DNA of 23,787 nucleotides from a virus. The notes under the pieces were generated by a model that searched no databases, had not been told where the DNA came from, and saw only the letters and a program-made list of their open reading frames with translations. Location of the stretch: positions 1 through 23,787 of IMG/VR virus record IMGVR_UViG_3300043413_000057; one strand, given 5' to 3'. Below, piece by piece: positions 1 to 6,133 of the stretch. A program made the position numbers and the translations under genes. Each line of letters opens with the position of its first letter. Within the stretch, counting starts at the first letter, position 1.

Positions 1-2
1 GT

Positions 3-305
3 AATGTGTCCTCGCCAATTGACGTTTTCATCATGAGTGGCAATGACAACAAACCGTCAGAAGAGCATTTTGCAGGTTCCATAGGCTTGTTCGGACTGAG
101 ACAGGCATCCAAACCAAGTCTGGAGCATGACGGTAGCGGTTTGAACTTTGCCTTGGATGTCTCATCCGTCGTGGATGGACTTCGCCAGCGCCCAGACTGG
201 GATGAAGAGAAGATCATGGTCCGCCTCGCGCCACAGTTTTCCCAGAATAACAAGGGCGATATTAAGGTGGGTCGAACCAGCCTGGAGACTGAACTCGGTG
301 ACTAA
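3..305 (+). CDS. Probable tyrosinase-family protein, C-terminal part (5' end outside window)
   Basis: The frame is open to the left window edge, so this is the last ~100 residues of a longer protein. The segments FAGSIGLFGLRQAS, DGSGLNFALDVSSVVDGL and IKVGRTSLETEL resemble the beta-rich C-terminal domain that follows the di-copper catalytic domain in bacterial tyrosinases and polyphenol oxidases. The copper-binding histidine motifs would lie upstream and cannot be seen, so activity cannot be judged. The stop codon overlaps the probable GTG start of the DUF2182 gene by 8 nt, which suggests one transcript. The family call rests on pattern memory of this tail domain. A secreted or surface beta-sandwich protein of another family is the main alternative. 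Confidence 0.55.
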   Translation, partial: NVSSPIDVFIMSGNDNKPSEEHFAGSIGLFGLRQASKPSLEHDGSGLNFALDVSSVVDGLRQRPDWDEEKIMVRLAPQFSQNNKGDIKVGRTSLETELGD

Positions 306-1053
306 CTATCTACAGACCAAGCTGGCGGCAAGCCGCCAGCTCCTACGTCTTCACCCCCATTGGCTGCTGTTCGCCATTAGCCTGCTCTGTTGGGCTAATA
401 TCCTGCTCGAAAGCCAGGATCGCCATCACCATCACCATCACCACATGACGATGTCCGCGCTGTCGGATGCAATGAGTCAGTTGCTGGGCTGGCTAACTAT
501 GGTCTATGCAATGATGCTGCCTATGCTGAGCGGCTCCCTACGTTGGTTGCTGCAATCCCAACCCCGGTATCTACGTTGGCGCGGTATCATAGCCTTCCTT
601 CTTGGATATTCATGTCTTTGGCTGGCCATAGGCCTGGCCATCTACGGTCTGGGCCTATGGCTCAATGGTCTGCCGCAACACTCCCTGCAACAGGCACAAA
701 TTGGGGCCCTAGCTTTCTTCTCTGCCGGTCTCATAAGCCGGACTAGTTATCGCCAAAGTGCGGTCTATGCCTGCGGCAGTGGAATGCCACTTCGCATCCA
801 GGGTTGGGGGGCCTGGTTTGACACCTTCCAATTTGGCGCAATCAAAGGGGGACGCTGCGCCGCTAGCTGCCTGCACTTAATGGTGGCCCTGATACTGGCT
901 GGCCATACTCTCCCTTTAATGCTGCTGGTCACTGCCCTACTCTTCTACGAGCGACGACTGCTGCCCAGAAGAACCCGGATGATCGAGATAGCCTGTTACT
1001 CTCTGGCTCTGCTATATACTCTGTTATGGCTGCAACCGACGTTGTTTCAATGA
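298..1053 (+). CDS. DUF2182 integral membrane protein (predicted metal-binding)
   Basis: About 251 residues from the GTG at 298, which overlaps the upstream stop by 8 nt. A longer reading frame reaches back to 148, but that part only shadows the upstream gene. An N-terminal hydrophobic segment (about 22-37) is followed by seven consecutive histidines (43-49). Several membrane helices come next. They include the segment WLTMVYAMMLPMLSG, typical of DUF2182, a conserved KGGRCAASCLHLM cysteine-containing loop and two C-terminal helices. DUF2182 proteins are predicted inner-membrane metal-binding proteins of unknown biochemical role. The neighbouring probable copper enzyme makes copper handling a reasonable but unproven guess. 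The following gene starts inside this stop codon (ATGA), so the two are probably co-translated. Confidence 0.8.
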   Translation: MTNYLQTKLAASRQLLRLHPHWLLFAISLLCWANILLESQDRHHHHHHHMTMSALSDAMSQLLGWLTMVYAMMLPMLSGSLRWLLQSQPRYLRWRGIIAFLLGYSCLWLAIGLAIYGLGLWLNGLPQHSLQQAQIGALAFFSAGLISRTSYRQSAVYACGSGMPLRIQGWGAWFDTFQFGAIKGGRCAASCLHLMVALILAGHTLPLMLLVTALLFYERRLLPRRTRMIEIACYSLALLYTLLWLQPTLFQ

Positions 1054-1481
1054 AGATTTTGGCAGAAAACACCCGCCCCTTTTGCCTGTCTGGGCAGGAG
1101 TGCAGACTTGAGCTTCCCTTAAATGAGGAGCACGAGGGCGAGATAATGAGCGGCGACAAGACACCAACCTCCTGGTCTCTGCATCTCAGAGGGATTTTCG
1201 GAACGAGCAATTGCCCCTGTTACGATATATTTCTCCTAGATCAAGAGCCTATAATTCTACTCGGAATCCTGTCCTGCTTCGGCTGCCGCTCAAAATCGGC
1301 GAGTAATCCCGACGGAGGAAATCTGGCCTTTCGCCTAAACACGGAAACCAGACACATCGCCACCCACACCCTAGAGACCACCAAGAGCTTGCACCTCCTG
1401 TTTATAGCCCAAGAGGTCGCCCCTCCAGACCTAGCGATATCCGTCGAGTTCATATACCTCTGCAGTAACGATTCCGCTTAG
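1050..1481 (+). CDS. Hypothetical protein, third gene of the tyrosinase-DUF2182 operon
   Basis: This is a 143-residue ORF starting MKILAENTRPFC at the ATG that overlaps the DUF2182 stop as ATGA. There is no obvious Shine-Dalgarno, consistent with translational coupling. The protein is soluble in appearance, with five cysteines (FCLSGQEC, NCPC, SCFGC) and alternating hydrophobic stretches such as LEQ-free LLFIAQEVAPP and AISVEFIYLC that look like beta strands. I do not recognise the family. The frame could be opened further upstream at 1026, but that would lie wholly inside the DUF2182 gene. The cysteines and the neighbours hint at a metal-related role, but this is speculative. It is the last host-side gene before the prophage boundary. 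Confidence 0.55.
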   Translation: MKILAENTRPFCLSGQECRLELPLNEEHEGEIMSGDKTPTSWSLHLRGIFGTSNCPCYDIFLLDQEPIILLGILSCFGCRSKSASNPDGGNLAFRLNTETRHIATHTLETTKSLHLLFIAQEVAPPDLAISVEFIYLCSNDSA

Positions 1482-1605
1482 GATAAGTTCAAATACCCAT
1501 ATATTAATAAACACATCCAAATGGCTCAGTTCATTTATACCATGAACCATTGGATTTATACAAAAGCCACAAAGAGCCGAGGCGAGCTGCACAAAGCCAT
1601 TTATT
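1482..1605. other. AT-rich boundary segment between host operon and prophage end
   Basis: No convincing gene is seen. The segment holds an interrupted inverted repeat (1515-1555: ATCCAA...GTTCAT...ATGAAC...TTGGAT) and the left arm of a second one (CGAGCTG 1583-1589 with CAGCTCG 1607-1613). No tRNA gene is visible here. The prophage attachment core probably lies in or near this stretch. It cannot be fixed without the other prophage end, because the duplicated core has only one copy in the window. Confidence 0.4.
1515..1555. repeat. Interrupted inverted repeat at the host/prophage boundary
   Basis: Outer arms ATCCAA (1515-1520) and TTGGAT (1550-1555) enclose inner arms GTTCAT (1529-1534) and ATGAAC (1542-1547) around a 7-nt loop. 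The spacers between arms are unequal (8 and 2 nt), so it is an imperfect structure. It lies 34 nt after the last host gene. It could be a weak transcription stop without a U tract, or part of an attachment site. Confidence 0.4.
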
Positions 1606-1890
1606 TCAGCTCGTTATGATAATTCCACCTTGGCTAATCATGGCTTTACCCGGCTCTTTATTTGGCCCCATTTTGGCCCCAAATAAAAAATTCTCGCATC
1701 TTTTGGCCCCAGGATGGCCCCAAATTGGCGGATGATTTCTTGGCAAGATCATAATGATTGTTGCTGGCGGAAGGGCCAGTTCTTGGCGGTAACCAACGGC
1801 AGCATCAAGCATCTCTTTCTCATCACTGGCTTCAGCCGGGAACGGGCCGCAGCATGTAGTTCCGATCCGAAAGTACACATCAAACTCCAT
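1606..1890 (-). CDS. Small hypothetical protein at the prophage edge
   Basis: This is a 94-residue minus-strand ORF with a good ribosome site (GAGGG, 9 nt before ATG 1890). The first ~50 residues (MEFDVYFRIGTTCCGP..., then an acidic helix EASDEKEML) read like a genuine small protein. The last ~40 residues run across the four GGCCCC repeats and look like non-protein sequence (HPPIWGHPGAK, FGAKMGPNKEP). One explanation is that the real gene was longer and was cut or re-ended at the attachment site when the prophage integrated. No family is recognised. It points the same way as the late operon but is separated from it by the plus-strand regulator. Confidence 0.45.
   Translation of the reverse strand: MEFDVYFRIGTTCCGPFPAEASDEKEMLDAAVGYRQELALPPATIIMILPRNHPPIWGHPGAKRCENFLFGAKMGPNKEPGKAMISQGGIIITS
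1661..1722. repeat. Four direct repeats TTTGGCCCCA, candidate integrase arm-type sites
   Basis: Copies lie at 1661-1670, 1672-1681, 1702-1711 and 1713-1722. The first three are identical and the fourth begins GA instead of TT. Start-to-start spacing is 11, 30 and 11 bp, so each pair is one helical turn apart and the pairs are about three turns apart. All have the same orientation. Tyrosine-recombinase phages carry short direct arm-type repeats beside the att core. The location at the phage end fits that role, but no integrase is in the window to support it. Confidence 0.5.
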
Positions 1891-1994
1891 CTCTTATGTT
1901 CCCTCAATTGCAGCTGAATCAATCAGCATCTGGTAAGACCTGTTGAAATCTACCGCTGCATTTGCGGCAAAGATATGGTCATGCTGCTACGTTA

Positions 1995-2008
1995 TTTCAT
2001 ACATGAAA
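1995..2008. promoter_or_regulatory. Short inverted repeat TTTCAT-AC-ATGAAA upstream of the HTH gene
   Basis: A 6-bp dyad with a 2-bp centre lies three bases before the larger 18-bp palindrome. It may overlap the promoter of the regulator gene: TGGTCA at about 1976 and ATACAT at about 1999 are at near-normal -35/-10 spacing but match the consensus poorly. It could be a second operator half-site or chance. Confidence 0.3.
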
Positions 2009-2010
2009 AA

Positions 2011-2028
2011 CCTGTCAGATCTGACAGG
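2011..2028. promoter_or_regulatory. Perfect 18-bp palindrome, probable operator of the HTH regulator
   Basis: CCTGTCAGATCTGACAGG is identical to its reverse complement. It lies 45 bp before the ATG of the helix-turn-helix gene, where a dimeric repressor would be expected to bind its own promoter. No other copy was noticed in the window. Confidence 0.55.
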
Positions 2029-2043
2029 GTCAAAATTGAGCAC

Positions 2044-2071
2044 GGGCAACGTAGTAACTCGGGAGTTGCCC
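2044..2071 (+). promoter_or_regulatory. Nested inverted repeats enclosing the ribosome binding site of the HTH gene
   Basis: GGGCAAC (2044-2050) pairs with GTTGCCC (2065-2071). Inside, AACTC (2056-2060) pairs with GAGTT (2063-2067). The two stems share bases and so are mutually exclusive. Both bury or flank the GGGAG Shine-Dalgarno (2060s) that lies 7 nt before ATG 2073. The leader could therefore fold in two ways with different access to the ribosome site. Confidence 0.4.
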
Positions 2072-2072
2072 A

Positions 2073-2447
2073 ATGAAAAACAGACGAAAGGTGTATCTGA
2101 CCGCTGCAGAACAGGGTTATGTTGCTGCCTCTAAGCGCTACCTGGCTGCCATCCTTGCTGAAAAGGGGGTGAGTGAGTCTCTGCTGGAAGAAATGACCGG
2201 CATTCCAGTCTCAACCATAAGTCGCTGGCTATCGCCTGACAGAAGGGAGTTCATGACGCTGGCTGATGCCGCCCTGATCTGCCGCATCCTTGGTATCGAT
2301 GTGCAAGCCATGCTGCCACCGGCAACCTGGCACTGCTCACACCCGGAAAGTTCGAAAATGGTGGTGTTCTTGATGGGGATACCGCTACCGCACCTGAAGT
2401 GGTTGGCGGATACCTATGAGAAGGGGGTAGTAGCCCTGCGCCAATGA
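2073..2447 (+). CDS. Helix-turn-helix (Xre-like) regulator at the prophage end
   Basis: This is a 124-residue protein starting MKNRRKVYLTAAEQ, with GGGAG 7 nt before the ATG. Residues ~30-75 (KGVSESLLEEMTGIPVSTISRWLSP, then a helix MTLADAALICRILGID) form a Cro/C1-type DNA-binding domain: the recognition helix would be VSTISRWL. The C-terminal ~45 residues have no recognised domain. It is the only plus-strand gene on the phage side of the boundary and converges on the fibre assembly gene. It has an 18-bp palindrome in its leader, so autoregulation is likely. It could be a lysogenically expressed control gene or a host-range or accessory gene carried at the att end. The specific target is unknown. 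Confidence 0.7.
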   Translation: MKNRRKVYLTAAEQGYVAASKRYLAAILAEKGVSESLLEEMTGIPVSTISRWLSPDRREFMTLADAALICRILGIDVQAMLPPATWHCSHPESSKMVVFLMGIPLPHLKWLADTYEKGVVALRQ

Positions 2448-2456
2448 CGCAGGGCT
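2432..2456. terminator. Hairpin between the convergent HTH and tail fibre assembly genes
   Basis: AGCCCTGCG (2432-2440) and CGCAGGGCT (2448-2456) form a perfect 9-bp stem with a 7-nt loop that contains the stop codon of the HTH gene. There is no U tract on either strand, so termination would be rho-assisted or weak. The position between convergent genes favours a bidirectional stop for the HTH transcript and the 21-kb late transcript. Confidence 0.5.
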
Positions 2457-2461
2457 GGAGG

Positions 2462-2866
2462 TCAGATAACGGTCGCTGGCTGCTCCAGCCACTGAGGAGA
2501 GGTTGGCCAGCCAACTTGCTCAGACACCAGGGTCAGTTCGTAGCGGTAGCGCTGCCAGTCTGCCAACAACTGGGTATGCTCCGGTTTGGCATAGCCGCCA
2601 TCGACGGCGGGCTTGATGATGGCAATCTGCTGGTTGGCTAGCGCCAAGCGCGAGTTCAAGTCGGCGGATGCTTTTTCGTGATCCGATTGCGGTTCCCGCT
2701 CTTTTTGAGTCGGGTATCCATCAACATCAACGATGTCCATCATGTTACTCAGACCATCGAGCAATCGGTCATAATCCCCATTGCGCAGCTCAACGGCATC
2801 ATCAGGAACCTCGTTGATATCGTCGTTATAAAACCCCTTTTGGGTAAACGAGTAGTAATATTTCAT
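2462..2866 (-). CDS. Tail fibre assembly protein (Tfa/Caudo_TAP family)
   Basis: This is a 134-residue protein beginning MKYYYSFTQKGFYNDDIN, followed by PDDAVEL, the usual opening of lambda Tfa-type fibre chaperones. The C-terminal part, with TQLLADWQRYRYELTLV and VGWPTSPQW, is also family-typical. These proteins bind the tip of the fibre and help it trimerise or attach. In several phages they stay on the virion and help determine receptor use. It lies 2 nt after the gp53-like fibre gene, so that fibre is its likely client. It is the last gene of the late operon. Confidence 0.85.
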   Translation of the reverse strand: MKYYYSFTQKGFYNDDINEVPDDAVELRNGDYDRLLDGLSNMMDIVDVDGYPTQKEREPQSDHEKASADLNSRLALANQQIAIIKPAVDGGYAKPEHTQLLADWQRYRYELTLVSEQVGWPTSPQWLEQPATVI

Positions 2867-2868
2867 GG

Positions 2869-3555
2869 TTAGCGCCCCAAAGATATCCAGTAAAAGCTGC
2901 GAGAGTGGAACACGTAGTTTTCCACAAATGCCTGAGCCGATACGCCGGTTTGTGTCGGGATGCCCACGCTAAAGTTCTGACGACACAAACGGTATTCTGA
3001 GTTGGTATCTAGATTTCCGATGCTAACCCCTGATGTTGTTGCAATACCTAATACGGCATTTGGATAGGCAATGGGGAATGTGATATCGGCTTTTATTCCT
3101 CCTGCCATCCCCGTCGGAACCATCAAAGAGCCCCATTGAAAAATAAACGAACCCAGCCATGTGGGAAATGAAAAATACCCCGTAGACCCTAGCTTCATTG
3201 CAAACCCCAGTCGCAATTTTTTGGGTGTTACTGCAAGCGAATCAGACGTTCCTGCCTCTACATCTTGCTGTGTTGCAATTTTAATCACACCGCGCAATGA
3301 CTCGCTGGCTAACATACCGGCAGATCGAATGATGTTTTTAATTGCCGTTAGCAGTTGATTGTTTTTTGATTTATCGAGAGTAAGTCCACTGTCTTGGTCT
3401 TCAATTACAGCGGCAAGCTCTTCCTGAATTGAATCCAAGAAAGTTGCACTCACCTGTGTTGCCTGAGTACCGGTCTGCGGGTCACCTTGAGTGAAGCCGT
3501 CTTTGCCGGCACCAAATTTGTCTTTCTGGCGGGATGGGGTATCAATACGGTGCAT
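2869..3555 (-). CDS. Tail fibre protein with gp53-like C-terminal domain
   Basis: This is 228 residues from the ATG at 3555 (GGGAG 6 nt upstream). The reading frame extends 11 codons further, but MHRIDTPSRQKDKFGAGKDG is the standard N-terminus of this fibre family. The start is a short attachment segment (GFTQGDPQTGTQAT), then a helix (SIQEELAAVIE) and a shaft-like middle with IRSAGMLASESLRGVIKIATQQDVEAGT. The C-terminal domain, from about 135 to the terminal FYWISLGR, matches the gp53-like receptor-binding tip (TWLGSFIFQWG, ITFPIAYPNAVLGI, NFSVG). The fibre would sit on the baseplate and contact the host surface. The gene looks more AT-rich than the baseplate genes upstream, as is common for exchanged host-range modules. 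Confidence 0.8.
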   Translation of the reverse strand: MHRIDTPSRQKDKFGAGKDGFTQGDPQTGTQATQVSATFLDSIQEELAAVIEDQDSGLTLDKSKNNQLLTAIKNIIRSAGMLASESLRGVIKIATQQDVEAGTSDSLAVTPKKLRLGFAMKLGSTGYFSFPTWLGSFIFQWGSLMVPTGMAGGIKADITFPIAYPNAVLGIATTSGVSIGNLDTNSEYRLCRQNFSVGIPTQTGVSAQAFVENYVFHSRSFYWISLGR

Positions 3556-3578
3556 GGAATGCTCCCAATGTTTGCAGA

Positions 3579-3884
3579 CTATGCCCACTTACGGACGGGC
3601 GTCTCAGGGTAGATACGCAGCACATCGAGTGCTGCTGCCAGCTCTGGTGAGATGGTACGCACATTGACGTGATAGCCAGGCGCGGCTGCCACAACTGGCA
3701 CTTCACCGCCATCAACTAGCGTGGTTTCGCCTGTTTGTTGGTAGATGGTGCCGATCACATCGATCGCGGCGTCAGGGTGGTAGAGTGACCCGCCGTCTGG
3801 ATCCTGGTTAAAACCGGCAGCCTTGAGGGCCTGTATCATCGCCGCCTCGCTGCCGTCCTTGAGGTAGAGATCAATTGTAATCAT
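3579..3884 (-). CDS. Small phage protein between the two fibre genes, function unknown
   Basis: This is 101 residues from ATG 3884 (AAGGA 8 nt upstream). The longer frame to 3941 lacks support. The N-terminus MITIDLYLKDGSEAAMIQALKAAGF alternates a strand and a helix, and the rest (ALDVLRIYPETPVRKWA end) looks compact and soluble, with no membrane segment or signal peptide. I do not recognise a family with certainty. Small proteins of this type often lie beside tail fibres in temperate phages and may be virion or chaperone components. A 35-residue ORF upstream ends at its start codon (ATGA). Confidence 0.65.
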   Translation of the reverse strand: MITIDLYLKDGSEAAMIQALKAAGFNQDPDGGSLYHPDAAIDVIGTIYQQTGETTLVDGGEVPVVAAAPGYHVNVRTISPELAAALDVLRIYPETPVRKWA

Positions 3885-3988
3885 GGTGTTTGTCCTTCCA
3901 GAAATGACAGCAGCTGTTCGTAACTGGGGAGACTGGGACAAGCCCAGCGCAGTAATATCGGGTCATCGCAACGCCTTAATCTGTGCAT
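3881..3988 (-). CDS. Possible 35-residue ORF bridging the fibre and the next small gene
   Basis: It begins MHRLRRCDDPILL at ATG 3988, inside the 3' end of the 505-residue fibre gene, with AGAGG 6 nt upstream. It ends LLSFLEGQTP at a TGA that overlaps the next start as ATGA. Composition is protein-like (LPSYEQLLSFLEG could form an amphipathic helix) and both boundaries fit translational coupling. It is too short to judge by homology and may be chance. Confidence 0.35.
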   Translation of the reverse strand: MHRLRRCDDPILLRWACPSLPSYEQLLSFLEGQTP

Positions 3989-5480
3989 CTGATGCCTCTT
4001 GGTGCGATATTTTGATATCGCGAATGTGGCCAAAGAAATGACGGGCTGTGCTGCCCTTCTGACTACCAATGGCAAGCGCCGGGCCTATACCATACTTGAC
4101 GCCTTGGGTTCCGACATTTTTGTTGCCTGCAGCATAGGCATTCAGACCAATATCCGAACGAATCATCGACACCACGCCTCGATTAGTGAATCCAGATACG
4201 ATAGATGATGCACCACTGACCCCACCGAAAGCATTGAAGCGGCCATCCGTATAAATAGTTGTTTCAACTGATGCTCCTGCCTCGCCGCCAGTAATAGACA
4301 GGATTCGAGGGGCGGTGTTTGGAGCAGTTTTCCCCAGCCATGGCGCGTTAACTTGAGCGGTAGCTGTGAATTTTCCTGGTGGAATATTTCCAGCCGTGGG
4401 GATCTCGCAAATATCAGGCGCCCTTGTCACTGCCGCATTGCTGGTAAGAATGAACGATGAGGGAAACGCGCTCTCTTCCAGTTGAAAGCCGACAACGCAC
4501 AAAGACCAATCAATTTCAGGTGTTTGTGCGCCTCCCTGTGCATTTAGGAAAAACATATCTACAGACCCGCCGCCGCTTGTATTAGCCTCTCCAGAGGAAG
4601 TGGTTGTGGCTGTTACAATTAGGAGGTCACCTATTTTTCGTATTGTCCCAGCGGTATCCGCTGTTATCGATAACATGTTCCCATCGGTATCAAAATTGAC
4701 CTGCCGACCGTTCGGCCAATTTGCTCCATACGCAAACTGAATCCTTAAGCGCTTACCTGGCACGTTACTGTTAGTAAGGTCGATGATCACAGTCGCTGTG
4801 TACGTGGTGGAGTTTTTGATCGGCTCCCGAGACGCACCGAACACCACAGCATTAGAACCGCCAGTAACCTTTTTAGCGGTTATCCCCGGGTATTTAGGAG
4901 AAGTTACTGACGACAGCACTCCTCCATCAGCTGCAAGGCGGGTTGCGTCCCAACGAAACAGGTTGGTACTGCCTCCCTCTATCAGGAGGCCTTCCGATTC
5001 AAACCGGGGCTCATTGATTGCCACCTGCCGAAGAGATCCACTCTTATCGAAATACCAGGCGGCTGACGCACGCTCAAAGCTCACATAGCGCCCCACCACA
5101 TCATCCCCGACCTTCACCTCTCGGCCGTAGCCAGTGATTAGACGCAGACTGTCAGAAAGCGGAGCCCACACATCCGGCAGCGGCAGCGCGGCGAGGCCAA
5201 CGGCCTCTGCCACTGTGTCAAGACCTGAGATCTGGCTGGCCAGCTTAGCTGAAACATCTGCGGCCTTGGCACTGGCGGAGGCCTGTGCGGCATAGTTAGC
5301 GGCTGCATCGGTGCTCGGCTTGAGGTTCTGCTTTACCCGCTCTGCGAGCGTCGGCTGGTTGGGGTGGCCAGGGACGGGGACCATCTGCCCCTCCTGCCCC
5401 ACTACAATCTGGTTGAATGTGTTGACTGTCTGCTCGACCAGCGATATCGCTTCGGTGGGATCTTTATCGTTTACTGCCAT
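3963..5480 (-). CDS. Tail spike/fibre protein with spike-type middle and LamG-like tip
   Basis: This is 505 residues from ATG 5480 (GGAG 7 nt upstream, start overlapping the gp48 stop as TGATG). An N-terminal part (TEAISLVEQTVNTFNQIV) probably attaches to the baseplate. An Ala-rich coiled shaft follows (~65-95). Next comes RYVSFERASAAWYFDKSGSL...AINEPRFESEGLLIEG with STNLF, a hallmark of phage spike/fibre proteins, then a beta-rich carbohydrate-binding-like section ending AFPSSFI...AVTRAPDI. The C-terminal ~130 residues resemble a concanavalin/LamG-like fold, ending in HFFGHIRDIKISHQEASDAQIK. No catalytic motif for polysaccharide cleavage is evident. It occupies the Mu gene 49 position. The middle is visibly AT-richer than the baseplate genes. 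Confidence 0.75.
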   Translation of the reverse strand: MAVNDKDPTEAISLVEQTVNTFNQIVVGQEGQMVPVPGHPNQPTLAERVKQNLKPSTDAAANYAAQASASAKAADVSAKLASQISGLDTVAEAVGLAALPLPDVWAPLSDSLRLITGYGREVKVGDDVVGRYVSFERASAAWYFDKSGSLRQVAINEPRFESEGLLIEGGSTNLFRWDATRLAADGGVLSSVTSPKYPGITAKKVTGGSNAVVFGASREPIKNSTTYTATVIIDLTNSNVPGKRLRIQFAYGANWPNGRQVNFDTDGNMLSITADTAGTIRKIGDLLIVTATTTSSGEANTSGGGSVDMFFLNAQGGAQTPEIDWSLCVVGFQLEESAFPSSFILTSNAAVTRAPDICEIPTAGNIPPGKFTATAQVNAPWLGKTAPNTAPRILSITGGEAGASVETTIYTDGRFNAFGGVSGASSIVSGFTNRGVVSMIRSDIGLNAYAAGNKNVGTQGVKYGIGPALAIGSQKGSTARHFFGHIRDIKISHQEASDAQIKALR

Positions 5481-6133
5481 CAGGTATCTCCAAATCCCAG
5501 ACAGCATGCGGCCAGCGCCGTTTCGGCGAGGCGGATCATGTTGTCATGGTCGGTGGTATAGACGAAATTCAAAATGGTGTGCGGCGGAGAGCGCTTGTCC
5601 AAAATGCACTGCATCACTGCATCGCCCCACATGCACAGCACGCTGCCAGCGACTGAGCCCACACGCATGTAGTCCACGTTCATCCTGGGAAGGTTGATCT
5701 CCCATACAAAGCGCCATTGAGCGTCACAGATGAGGTCACCCGCCCGGGAGCCAACTTGGAATACTCGGTTGTGGTATCGGGTAATAGTGGCGTCAGGGTA
5801 GCCAAGGGCGGTCAGCAGCGAGAGGTAATAGGCCTCGTTTATGCCCCCAATGGAGTTCATCTTGGCGTCCAGACGCCGCTGCCGTTCGAAAATGGTGGCT
5901 GTGCCCGGCACTTCACACTCGTCTGGTAAGCCACAAAGGGCCTCATACCGTGGTAGCAGCCAGGTTGTACTGAGCGGGTTGGTCTCTTCGATGGAGAGGG
6001 CTGTCGCCTGCTCGCCGACACGAGCAAGCTCCGCGGCCCCACCTTGTAGCAAAGGGTGATCACCATCCCACGCGGGCCCGTATGGAAGCAGCTGGCGCAG
6101 CTGAACGGCATAGTCTTCAGCACTCAATCCCAT
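5480..6133 (-). CDS. Mu gp48-like tail protein (DUF2313 family)
   Basis: This is a 217-residue protein. The start MGLSAEDYAVQLRQLLPYGPAWD is the classic N-terminus of the Mu gp48/YmfQ family (helix then LLPxGxAW). The conserved RYEALCGLPDE and TIFERQRRLDAKMNS...GGINEAYYLSLLTALGY segments follow. In Mu-type phages this protein completes the baseplate and connects it to the fibres. The ATG overlaps the gp47 stop by 10 nt and the stop overlaps the spike gene start by 1 nt. It ends in a run of cysteines (ALAACCLGFGDT). Confidence 0.88.
   Translation of the reverse strand: MGLSAEDYAVQLRQLLPYGPAWDGDHPLLQGGAAELARVGEQATALSIEETNPLSTTWLLPRYEALCGLPDECEVPGTATIFERQRRLDAKMNSIGGINEAYYLSLLTALGYPDATITRYHNRVFQVGSRAGDLICDAQWRFVWEINLPRMNVDYMRVGSVAGSVLCMWGDAVMQCILDKRSPPHTILNFVYTTDHDNMIRLAETALAACCLGFGDT

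Noticed and set aside
430-452. His-tag-like sequence as evidence of engineered DNA
   Set aside because: It lies in frame inside a natural DUF2182 protein with mixed His codons, and no vector sequence is nearby. DUF2182 proteins commonly have His-rich regions.
1661-1722. CRISPR array
   Set aside because: Repeats are only 10 bp, spacers are 1 and 20 bp, and there are no cas genes.
1943-2134. 63-residue plus-strand ORF overlapping the HTH gene start
   Set aside because: It covers the operator and leader in another frame, has no ribosome site and looks like chance.
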